Below, one piece after another: positions 1-6,187 of a stretch of 17,523 nucleotides of DNA (within the stretch, counting starts at the first letter, position 1; the number at the start of each line of letters is the position of its first letter). The notes under the pieces are model-generated. The model saw only the letters and a list, made by a program, of their open reading frames with translations. It searched no databases and had not been told where the DNA came from. The position numbers and the translations under genes are program-made. Source of the stretch: Elusimicrobiota bacterium (GTDB taxonomy: Bacteria; Elusimicrobiota; Elusimicrobia; UBA1565; JACRDR01); NCBI GenBank assembly GCA_016207585.1, contig JACQPI010000164.1, forward strand, positions 1 to 17,523. The letters are read 5' to 3'.

Positions 1-646
1 GGCCATGGCGCTTGCGCCTGAAAAGCCGGATCAGCTCCTTGGGGACCGAGGAAAGATCCACGGAAGGCGCAAACCCCCACCGCAAAGGGAAGGCTCGGGC
101 GCGCATTTGATGGGAGAGGATCGGAGTATCCTCCGAGACGATCCCCAGGCCCGAGGAACGGATCAATTCCAGCGCAAGGGTGCTTTTGCCCCCTCCCGAA
201 GGCAGCAGGATGAAACCGGCCCATCCCTTGTATTCGAATCCCAAGGCATGGAGCCGATGGAGTTTCCGACGGTCCAGATCCTCCCCCACGCGCGACAATA
301 CCGCCAAATAGGACAGCTCATGAAGCCTTTCGGGATCGCCGCAGTACAGATGGCCGGAGCGGGCGCCGTAGTCATAGACCGCCAGAGCCCCGTCCTCATA
401 GCGTACAAAGCGGGTACTTCCCTCATCGAACACCGCGAAGTCCCGCATATGGAAGGCCGCCCGCCGCGCCGGCTCAGCGATCCGTCGCGCGCCATCGGCG
501 TGGAGGGTCCAGCGGATATGCGGCCGCGTATCGGCCGGACCCGCCTCGAAATAAGCGAAATCGCGCCGCAAGGATTCCAGGACCACGGGATGGTCGCACG
601 CGAGCAAAACGGATATGCCGTGAACGTCGAGGCGCAGCTCCGTCAT
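1..646 (-). CDS. HprK-like serine kinase, 3' end cut by window edge
   Basis: A reading frame from the ATG at 646 stays open to position 1, giving 215 residues with no stop. The start overlaps the stop of the upstream glycosyltransferase as ATGA, so the two are translationally coupled. Residues 149-156 (PSGGGKST) form a P-loop, preceded by LHALGFEYKGWAGFILL. About 15 residues after it comes VSEDTPIL (170-177), matching the acidic (S/D)-D strand that follows the P-loop in HPr kinase/phosphorylase-like proteins. About 140 residues precede the P-loop and lack a recognisable domain. Stand-alone HprK-like kinases of this type are known beside PqqD-family genes in exopolysaccharide loci (the 'HPr-rel-A' naming) and in paeninodin-type lasso peptide clusters, where they phosphorylate a serine of the peptide. 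A PqqD gene and a candidate peptide lie in this same operon. Substrate unknown; the ATPase fold is secure, the kinase role is inferred. Confidence 0.8.
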   Translation of the reverse strand, partial: MTELRLDVHGISVLLACDHPVVLESLRRDFAYFEAGPADTRPHIRWTLHADGARRIAEPARRAAFHMRDFAVFDEGSTRFVRYEDGALAVYDYGARSGHLYCGDPERLHELSYLAVLSRVGEDLDRRKLHRLHALGFEYKGWAGFILLPSGGGKSTLALELIRSSGLGIVSEDTPILSHQMRARAFPLRWGFAPSVDLSSVPKELIRLFRRKRHG

Positions 647-1638
647 AGACGGACCCTGGACTGAAAGAAGCCGGCCGCCACCCCGGCGGCATACGCGACG
701 TGCCCGGAGAAACCCAGCAGGGGCACCCAGAGCGCCGCCCGCGGATCCTTGCGCGCGTATGCCAGCCGGACGCACTCGACTCCCCCGCAAACAGTATAAA
801 CGAGCAGTGGAACAAGAATATGTGGAGTTCGCCATAGCCAGAACAGCCCCGCGAGATAAAAGCTCCATGCCACGGGAATCAACACGAAGTACTGGAAAGT
901 CCCCGGCGCCGAACGGGTAATCTGTCCGCGTCCCCGGCCGCTCGTGAAAGCCTGCAGGCAAAACGCCCCGAGGCGACCGCGCCGGCGGTGAAAAACGTAC
1001 AAATCAGAAGCGTACAACAGGGCGCCCCCGACGCCCTCTATCCGAAAAAGCAGGAGATTCTCCTCCGCGCTGGCGCAATCCTCGGAGAAGAATAGGCCGT
1101 GCCTCTCGAAGACCTCCCTGCGCACGGCCAGGTTGCTGAGCGTGAAACACCACCCCGGCAGGGTTTGCTCCGTTTCGCCGGGCCGGTGCCTTATGCGCGT
1201 CGGGCCGGCTCCCCAAGGCGAGCGGAGCAGGAAATCGACCGCCCGCTCGAACGGGGCGGCGTCCGCTGGGCCGATGTTGGGCCCTCCCATCGCCAAGACC
1301 CGCGGATAGCGTTCGAACTTCCTTACGAGGCGCTCCGCGAATCCTTCGGGGATCTCGGTATCGTCATCTAGAAAACAGATGATCCGGCCGCAAGTCTCCT
1401 TGACGACGCGATTCCTTGCCGCTGGGCGGGAAACGCGCTCCAGTTCCAGCACGCGCATGTAGGGATAGCGCTCCTCGATCCACGCCTTGAGCGGGGCGTG
1501 GGACGCGTCGAAACCGTTGAAGCCCGCCCAAACCTCCACCGCCTCCGTCCCGCGGGCCCGGTCCAGGCTCTCCAGACAGCGCATCAGAAGCTCCGGCCGG
1601 CGGTAGGTGATGACGACGAAGCTTAGTTGCGCGCGCAT
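643..1638 (-). CDS. GT2 family glycosyltransferase with C-terminal membrane segments
   Basis: A 331-residue GT-A fold transferase. The N-terminus has the family signature FVVITYRRPELLMRCLESL (7-25), an SRPAARNRVV stretch at 70-79, and the metal/nucleotide-sugar binding DDD at 91-93 after IICFL. A probable catalytic acidic region is SAEEN (190-194). Three hydrophobic segments follow at about 247-268, 271-291 and 302-322, resembling ExoA-like membrane-bound GT2 enzymes that add sugars on the cytoplasmic face to a lipid-linked glycan. I chose the ATG at 1638, 11 bases after the upstream stop, because the strand-1 motif begins there; a longer frame to 1746 would only add residues overlapping the previous gene. 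Its stop overlaps the start of the HprK-like gene. Donor and acceptor cannot be told. Confidence 0.9.
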   Translation of the reverse strand: MRAQLSFVVITYRRPELLMRCLESLDRARGTEAVEVWAGFNGFDASHAPLKAWIEERYPYMRVLELERVSRPAARNRVVKETCGRIICFLDDDTEIPEGFAERLVRKFERYPRVLAMGGPNIGPADAAPFERAVDFLLRSPWGAGPTRIRHRPGETEQTLPGWCFTLSNLAVRREVFERHGLFFSEDCASAEENLLLFRIEGVGGALLYASDLYVFHRRRGRLGAFCLQAFTSGRGRGQITRSAPGTFQYFVLIPVAWSFYLAGLFWLWRTPHILVPLLVYTVCGGVECVRLAYARKDPRAALWVPLLGFSGHVAYAAGVAAGFFQSRVRL

Positions 1639-1649
1639 CAATGGACTCT

Positions 1650-2795
1650 TCAGCGCCCGGAATCCGCATCCGCGAAAACGGACGGTTTCAAAACGGGCAC
1701 CCGTCCCGCCAACAGATCGAGATAGGATTGGGCGGCCCGGTCCCAATGATAATGCGCGGATGCCTCCAACGCCCCCCGCCCGAGGCGGCGGCGCAGCTCG
1801 GCGTCACGCAGCAGCCGCAGCAGCCCCTCGCGCAGCCCCTCCACGTCCGCCGGCTCGACCAGCAACCCGGTTTTCCCGTCCTCGATGATCTCCGGAATGG
1901 CCCCGGCCCGGGCGGCCACTATGGCCCTGCCGCAGGCCATCGCCTCCAAAAGGGCGATGCCGAAGCTCTCCGCCCGGGAAGGCTGGACATAGACCGTGCA
2001 CGAGCGCAAGGGCTCCCAGATTTCCGGACGCTGCAGCTCCCCAAGGAAACGTACCCGCGAGGCGATTCCCAGCCGCTTGGCGAGACCGTCATAATGCCCG
2101 TTGCTGCAGTCCACCCCGCACAGCCGGAGGTCCACCTCGTCCATCTCCGCGCAGACGCCCGCCCACGCCATCAAGAGCACGTCGATGCCCTTTCGCATCA
2201 TCAGGCTCGCCACGCACAGGACGAAGGGGCGGGCCGGCTCGGCCCCTCCTTCGGCCTGCGGCCGCTCCTGCGGATCGAAGCCGCAAGGAACCTTATGGAT
2301 CCGGCCCGCGATGGACGGCGCGACCCTGGAAAACCCGTCAATGGAGAAATCGGAAGGCACGGTCACCCAGCGGCAACCGGCCAGGAACCGCCTCCACAAC
2401 AAGGTCTTCCAGAAACCCAGGGGCATGAACGCAGGGTCGTGGAACGTGGCGCCCCTGCGGACGCGGCGCAGGGCGCACGCGAGCCAATACGCCGGAACCC
2501 AGCCGCTCCAGCGGCAAACAAAATGCATATGGACCCCATCCACGCCGCGCAGCAACCGAAGCAGTTGGAAGAACGCCCGCGCGATATTGACGGAGGCATG
2601 GGACGAGCTGCCTCCCAAGCGCCGGAGCTCGCCCCAGGAAGCTCCCTCGCGCATGGGCTTATCGCCGGATGCGCCCAGTTGAACGGCGACTGTCACCTCG
2701 TGCCCGTGTCTCCGATAGGCTCCCGCCAATCCCGTCAGAACCGACCTGACGCTGGGATGGTTATATTCAAACGGCGCCAGAAGCACGATCCGCAT
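1650..2795 (-). CDS. GT4 family glycosyltransferase
   Basis: A 381-residue GT-B fold retaining glycosyltransferase. The N-terminal domain opens with MRIVLLAPFEYNHPSVRSVL, the usual first strand and helix. The C-terminal donor-binding domain starts near FVLCVASLMMRKGIDVLL (191-208) and holds the EX7E catalytic signature E276...E284 within AESFGIALLEAMACGRAIVA, followed by IPEIIEDGKTGLLV (300-313). It probably transfers a nucleotide-activated sugar to a growing lipid-linked glycan at the cytoplasmic membrane. The ATG at 2795 has a purine-rich GGAAAG upstream. It is 102 bases from the preceding gene, the second largest gap within this module's gene series, and 11 bases from the next gene. The sugar is not predictable from sequence. 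Confidence 0.92.
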   Translation of the reverse strand: MRIVLLAPFEYNHPSVRSVLTGLAGAYRRHGHEVTVAVQLGASGDKPMREGASWGELRRLGGSSSHASVNIARAFFQLLRLLRGVDGVHMHFVCRWSGWVPAYWLACALRRVRRGATFHDPAFMPLGFWKTLLWRRFLAGCRWVTVPSDFSIDGFSRVAPSIAGRIHKVPCGFDPQERPQAEGGAEPARPFVLCVASLMMRKGIDVLLMAWAGVCAEMDEVDLRLCGVDCSNGHYDGLAKRLGIASRVRFLGELQRPEIWEPLRSCTVYVQPSRAESFGIALLEAMACGRAIVAARAGAIPEIIEDGKTGLLVEPADVEGLREGLLRLLRDAELRRRLGRGALEASAHYHWDRAAQSYLDLLAGRVPVLKPSVFADADSGR

Positions 2796-2897
2796 GGTTT
2801 CTTTCCGAACAACCTTGAGGAGTCAACCATTCCCTCGCCTAAGCTCGGTCATGGGATTGTAGCTGTTTTGATATACGGCGGACCACGCCGCCCGAGC

Positions 2898-4016
2898 CTA
2901 TTTGGAACCGATGCTTTCTTGAAGCGCCTCCGCCTGCACCTGCTCGTAAGCGCGCGAGATTTCCGACCAATCGAAGCCCAAGGCCGTCCTGGAGGCTTCG
3001 GCCCCCAGGCAGTCGCGCAAGGAGGCGTCGCGCAGGAGGCGCTCCATGGAGGCCTTGAGCCCCGCCGCGTCCCCCGGGTCAAACAGCAGGCCGTTTTCCT
3101 CGTGGCGCACGAATTCGAACACTCCGCCGACCCTCGGCGCCACCACCGCTCGCCCGGCCGCCATCGCCTCCAAAATAGCCATCCCAAACGACTCCGAACG
3201 GGAGGCGCTGACGTAGAAAAGACATGTCCCCATCAGCGACAAAACCGCCTCATACGGGCAGGAACCCCACAGCAGGACACGGGACTCCAAACCCAACCTG
3301 CGGATCAGGTCCTGAAAAATCTCCTGCAACCCTTCTCCGCACAGGACCAGGCGCAAATCCTCGCCCGTATCTCGCAGCAAGTCGTGGAACGCCAGAAGGA
3401 GCAGATCGAGGCCTTTCTCAAAACACAGCACCCCGACGGAAAGGACGAACCGCCCGGGCAGCGGTCCGGGCGCCTGCGGGCCGGCCTGGAAGGCCCGGCC
3501 GGCCCCGTTGGGAATCACGCGCACCTTGGCAAGCGCCTCGGGATATGCGTTCCGAAGCGACTCTTCCAGGAACCGGGATACGACCGTGATTCTGGAGGCT
3601 TTTTTCATCAAAAAATTCAGTATCCAAAACTCCCGGCCCCTTCGCTGGACAAGTCCCGCCGGATAGCTATGGAAGGTCAGGACGTAAGGAACCGGAACGA
3701 AAAGACGCAAGAGAAAAAAACCCCAGAAATCCATCCCATGGAAATGCAGGTGCGCCACATCCACCCGCTCCTTCCTGAAGGCCCAAAACATCTGGAAGGC
3801 CGCCAACGGACGGTGGTAAAAGGCCGACCGCCTGCCGAGGGTGTAGCAGACGCAGCCGCGCAAAAGAGATTTGGAGGGATGCCGGGGGTCGCGCCGACTG
3901 CGAAAGAGAACGACCTCATGTCCGGAGCGCCGCAGCCGCGGGATGAGGTGGGCCGCGATGACGGAATAGGTGTGGCCGGAAAAACCGCTGTCCTCAATGA
4001 GGAGCGCGACCTTCAC
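2898..4016 (-). CDS. GT4 family glycosyltransferase
   Basis: A 372-residue GT-B glycosyltransferase. The N-terminus MKVALLIEDSGFSGHTYSVI is the first beta strand and glycine-rich loop; HLHFHGMDFWG (89-99) and LTFHSYPAGL (113-122) are acceptor-domain strands. The C-terminal domain has FVLSVGVLCFEKGLDLLL (190-207) and EX7E at E275...E283 (SESFGMAILEAMAAGRAVVA). I prefer the GTG at 4016: it gives the family-typical MKVALL start and follows GGGATGGGGA. A TTG at 4028 would add four residues. It begins only 15 bases after the stop of the 51-residue peptide gene, so its translation is probably coupled to that gene. It is about as long as the next GT4 enzyme and may act consecutively with it, but the two are not close copies. 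Confidence 0.9.
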   Translation of the reverse strand: MKVALLIEDSGFSGHTYSVIAAHLIPRLRRSGHEVVLFRSRRDPRHPSKSLLRGCVCYTLGRRSAFYHRPLAAFQMFWAFRKERVDVAHLHFHGMDFWGFFLLRLFVPVPYVLTFHSYPAGLVQRRGREFWILNFLMKKASRITVVSRFLEESLRNAYPEALAKVRVIPNGAGRAFQAGPQAPGPLPGRFVLSVGVLCFEKGLDLLLLAFHDLLRDTGEDLRLVLCGEGLQEIFQDLIRRLGLESRVLLWGSCPYEAVLSLMGTCLFYVSASRSESFGMAILEAMAAGRAVVAPRVGGVFEFVRHEENGLLFDPGDAAGLKASMERLLRDASLRDCLGAEASRTALGFDWSEISRAYEQVQAEALQESIGSK

Positions 4017-4031
4017 TCCCCATCCCAATAA

Positions 4032-4187
4032 TCACCACCACCCCCACCACGACTGGGCCATAGCTCCCCCCGGGAAGGCGGCCATGCTGAGCAGACCGAA
4101 GGCAAGGAGCTTCGGAGCCTTGTACGCCTTTCTTCCCTTCTCAGAGTCTATGGGCTTTCCCTTCTCTTTCTTGTTCTTGTCTTCCAT
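4032..4187 (-). CDS. 51-residue peptide, candidate RiPP precursor or secreted Trp-rich peptide
   Basis: A small gene whose sequence I checked codon by codon. It has ATG at 4187, TGA at 4034-4032 and a strong AAGGAG six bases upstream. Residues 1-20 are very charged (MEDKNKKEKG, then KPIDSEKGRK). Residues 22-31 read YKAPKLLAFG, an exact Y-x-x-P-x-L-x3-G match to the leader motif bound by PqqD-like RRE (B1) proteins in lasso systems. A hydrophobic stretch 27-38 leads to PGG (39-41) and AMA (42-44), then QSWWGWW (45-51). The sequence fits three processing schemes: an RRE-bound leader, a double-glycine leader cut after G41, or a Sec signal peptide cut after AMA44. It lies 63 bases after the PqqD gene and 15 before a glycosyltransferase. 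No Asp or Glu follows residue 16, so a lasso macrolactam cannot form. Function unknown; that it is a translated gene I hold likely. Confidence 0.75.
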   Translation of the reverse strand: MEDKNKKEKGKPIDSEKGRKAYKAPKLLAFGLLSMAAFPGGAMAQSWWGWW

Positions 4188-4193
4188 GAATGG

Positions 4194-4199
4194 CTCCTT
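4194..4199 (-). promoter_or_regulatory. Strong Shine-Dalgarno (AAGGAG) of the small peptide gene
   Basis: Reads AAGGAG on the minus strand with a six-base spacer (CCATTC) to the ATG at 4187. Most other genes of this locus have weak or no recognisable ribosome binding sites, so this site is the main evidence that the short frame is expressed, and probably at a higher level than its neighbours. Confidence 0.75.
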
Positions 4200-4210
4200 C
4201 GGGGAGACAC

Positions 4211-4243
4211 TAAAAATAAGCCCTAGGTGCGGCGCCTCCGGGC
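4211..4243 (-). terminator. Possible intrinsic terminator or attenuator between PqqD gene and peptide gene
   Basis: On the minus strand GCCC (4243-4240) can pair with GGGC (4223-4220), and AGG (4237-4235) with CCT (4227-4225), leaving a small internal loop and a seven-base loop. TTATTTTT (4219-4212) follows at once. A seven-pair stem with an internal loop is weak, so partial termination is more likely than full. It sits in the 63-base gap before the peptide gene. It may instead be an accidental fold. Confidence 0.35.
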
Positions 4244-4250
4244 ACGCTCA

Positions 4251-4556
4251 TCAGCGGGACTCGATCATTTTCGCTTTGAGCATATCCCGAACGAGCGCCT
4301 CCAAGTCGCGGTGGGCCGCCTCGGGTTCGACCGCGTATTCTTTGCAGACGGCGACCTGGACGTCCTCCAAAGAATCCCCGGCGCCCAGGCGTTCCCAAAT
4401 CAAGGCTCCGGCGTCGTCGAGGGCGAAATAGGCGCTTGTGTTCAAGTCCAAGACGACCACCTCGCCGTCCACCCGCCGCCAAGCGACGTGGCCCGCATGT
4501 CGATATGTCCGCCCGCCTTCCAGCTTCGGCTTGGCGGCTCGAGGCCATAAACCCAT
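4251..4556 (-). CDS. PqqD-family (RRE-fold) peptide-binding protein
   Basis: A 101-residue protein matching the PqqD family in length and pattern. After a basic N-terminal tail, residues 24-37 (VAWRRVDGEVVVLD) form the first beta hairpin, then LNTSAYFALDDAGALIWERL (38-57) carries the family's Leu-Asn strand and the conserved Trp helix. Helical residues 61-98 follow. PqqD-fold proteins bind leader peptides of ribosomally made substrates and present them to modifying enzymes; related ones accompany HprK-like kinases in exopolysaccharide loci with unknown partners. Here the gene lies 32 bases after the ABC ATPase and 63 bases before a peptide gene with a matching recognition motif, and an HprK-like gene ends the operon. 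The start is the ATG at 4556, with no clear Shine-Dalgarno. Fold assignment is confident; the partner is inferred. Confidence 0.85.
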   Translation of the reverse strand: MGLWPRAAKPKLEGGRTYRHAGHVAWRRVDGEVVVLDLNTSAYFALDDAGALIWERLGAGDSLEDVQVAVCKEYAVEPEAAHRDLEALVRDMLKAKMIESR

Positions 4557-4588
4557 AGGAGCTAGCTTAACAGAACCCACGGATAAAA

Positions 4589-5338
4589 TCAAGGAGTCAA
4601 AAGCCCCTGGCTGAAGAGATAGCCGGCGATACCCTTCTCGACGTCCCCGTCCAAACGGAGCGCGCCGCGCTCCAGGACCAGGACCCGCGTGCAGTAGTCC
4701 GAGATGAGCTCCATGGAGTGGGATGCGATGACCGCGGTCTTGCCCCTCTTCATCAGTTCTCCCATCCGATCCAGGCATTTTTTGCAGAAGGCGGCGTCGC
4801 CCGCCGCGAACACTTCGTCGGTCATCAGTATGTCGATATCTGAATGGAGCGCCGTTGAGAACGGGACACGACCCTGGTAACCCGCCGAGAGCTCCCCCAA
4901 ACGGGCATATACATACTCCTCGAGTCCCCCAAAAGCGATGATCGCGTCTATCTTGCGACGGAGCTCTTCCCGGGTCATGCCGAAAAGAGCCCCCGCCAAC
5001 CGGATATTGTCGAGTACGGTCAGTTCCGAGTGCAGCCCGGAGCCAATGTTGAAAAAAGGGCTGACGCGCCCGCATACGCTCACCGAACCCTCCGTGGGGG
5101 CCAGAAGGCCCGACAACAACATGAGAAGAGTCGTCTTGCCCGCCCCGTTGGGCCCGATGATCCCCACGCATTCCCCCCGCCGAATACTTAGATTCAGCCC
5201 GCGCAGGGCCCAGAGAGGCCTGGTGTTGAACGCCCCCGTGAGCAGGGAACCCACCCTTTTAAACACCGTCGCCTCGGCCCTGGCGCCGATATAGTAGAGC
5301 TTCCCAAGATTGACGGCCTGGATCGCTATATCTTCCAT
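4589..5338 (-). CDS. ABC transporter ATP-binding protein of polysaccharide exporter (Wzt/KpsT/TagH type)
   Basis: A 249-residue nucleotide-binding subunit that powers export of a finished glycan (or glycoconjugate) through the permease encoded just upstream. Walker A is GPNGAGKT (62-69), the signature region is LSAGYQGR (150-157), Walker B runs into DE at 174-175 (ILMTDEVFAAGD), and the switch histidine is H207 in ASHSM. The long N-terminal lead-in (about 1-45) and the DEVFAAGD string are typical of the polysaccharide/teichoic acid exporter subfamily. It stops right after the core fold and so lacks the C-terminal carbohydrate-binding domain of long Wzt proteins, pointing to a KpsT-like mechanism that does not read a terminal sugar cap. 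The signature LSAGYQGR differs from the usual SSGM form of this subfamily. The ATG at 5338 is six bases after the permease stop. Confidence 0.93.
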   Translation of the reverse strand: MEDIAIQAVNLGKLYYIGARAEATVFKRVGSLLTGAFNTRPLWALRGLNLSIRRGECVGIIGPNGAGKTTLLMLLSGLLAPTEGSVSVCGRVSPFFNIGSGLHSELTVLDNIRLAGALFGMTREELRRKIDAIIAFGGLEEYVYARLGELSAGYQGRVPFSTALHSDIDILMTDEVFAAGDAAFCKKCLDRMGELMKRGKTAVIASHSMELISDYCTRVLVLERGALRLDGDVEKGIAGYLFSQGLLTP

Positions 5339-5344
5339 TTAGGT

Positions 5345-6124
5345 TTAGGCGGACACGTAATCCGAGAACCTTCGCTCGTATCTCTTGAAAAGCATATAGC
5401 CAGTCATCACGAGCGCGCAACACAAGAGCAGTAGAATCCCCGCCCGATTCCAATCCGGCGCGAGCCCCCGCACCACGCAGTCGCGGGTCAGCTCGATGAT
5501 CTGGGCGACCGGGTTGAGCCGGATCCATCTGCGGCGGCTTTCGCTCATGACATCCAACGAGTAGAAAACGGGCGTCAAGAAAAACCCCGCGGTGGTCAAA
5601 ATCCTCCAGATGCGCTCGAAGTCGGAATACCGGGTCGCCAGCACCGAGAGATGGAGAGATAGGCCCAGCACCAACACAAACTCAAGCCCGATGATAAAAG
5701 GCAGGAACAACCAAGTAGTCAACAGGGGCCTCCCGATAACCGCCACGAAAGCAAGCACAATGGCAAACTCCAATAAAAAAGACATTGCAACGCTCAAGAC
5801 GGAAGAAAATACAAGTATCTCGCGCCGCATGATGAAATTCATGAGGATCCCCCGCCTGCGGAGAAGCGCCGTCATGCCGTAAGTGGTGGCGCCCTGGAAA
5901 AATCCGTACAGGACCACCCCAATGATGAGCAGGGAAGCGTAGTTCTGGACCGTTCCCCGCATCCATTGGGTAAACAGCCAATAAAACACGCTGTACATCA
6001 ACAAGGGCTCCAGGAGCGTCCAGAGAAATCCCCCAAAGGAGGACTGCTGCCGCAGCTTCCACTCGGAGTGCGCCAACTCCCAAAGCTGGGTCAGGTATAC
6101 CTCGAGACCACGGGGCATCGTCAT
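5345..6124 (-). CDS. ABC-2 type permease of polysaccharide exporter (Wzm/KpsM/TagG type)
   Basis: A 259-residue inner-membrane protein with about six hydrophobic segments (roughly 32-52, 62-82, 105-129, 136-158, 174-191, 228-246). The cytoplasmic N-terminal part SEWKLRQQSSFGGFLWTLLE (20-39), ATRYSDFERIW (163-173) and LNPVAQIIELTRDCVVRG (203-220) are hallmarks of the ABC-2 polysaccharide exporter permeases, where the last motif ends the loop before the final membrane segment. With the ATPase encoded six bases downstream it should form the channel that moves the lipid-linked product out of the cytoplasm. The start is the ATG at 6124; a second ATG lies two codons in, and neither has a recognisable Shine-Dalgarno, the upstream stretch being pyrimidine-rich. 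A possible promoter lies in the 63-base gap before it. Confidence 0.94.
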   Translation of the reverse strand: MTMPRGLEVYLTQLWELAHSEWKLRQQSSFGGFLWTLLEPLLMYSVFYWLFTQWMRGTVQNYASLLIIGVVLYGFFQGATTYGMTALLRRRGILMNFIMRREILVFSSVLSVAMSFLLEFAIVLAFVAVIGRPLLTTWLFLPFIIGLEFVLVLGLSLHLSVLATRYSDFERIWRILTTAGFFLTPVFYSLDVMSESRRRWIRLNPVAQIIELTRDCVVRGLAPDWNRAGILLLLCCALVMTGYMLFKRYERRFSDYVSA

Positions 6125-6141
6125 GGGAGCGGGAGAAAAGA

Positions 6142-6171
6142 AGTATATAACGCCGGCCTTTACGAAAGCAA
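6142..6171 (-). promoter_or_regulatory. Possible sigma-70-type promoter ahead of the ABC transporter genes
   Basis: On the minus strand TTGCTT (6171-6166) and TATACT (6147-6142) are separated by 18 bases, within the 63-base gap before the permease gene. The match is four of six at -35 and five of six at -10, in an AT-rich island unusual for this GC-rich locus. It could supply the exporter, PqqD and peptide genes separately from the upstream glycosyltransferases. Judged by eye only. Confidence 0.35.
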
Positions 6172-6187
6172 ACCGCGGGTGCTGAAA

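Noticed and set aside
2877..2897. CGGCG/CGCCG stem just after the GT4 stop at 2898 as a terminator
   Set aside because: A five-pair stem with no following T-run; too weak to call.
1641..4031. 796-codon open frame on the plus strand
   Set aside because: It lies opposite two clear GT4 genes with intact EX7E motifs. Its translation is Pro/Gln/Arg/Gly-rich with no domain pattern, as expected for an antisense frame in GC-rich DNA.
4032..4187. Classical lasso peptide precursor
   Set aside because: The leader motif fits, but the tail has no Asp or Glu to close a macrolactam and the usual Thr near the cleavage site is Ala. No cyclase or B2 protease is visible in the window.
4251..5171. 306-codon minus-strand frame covering the PqqD-family gene and much of the ATPase gene
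   Set aside because: Only its last 101 codons make a recognisable protein. The upstream part is an out-of-frame reading of the ABC ATPase gene.
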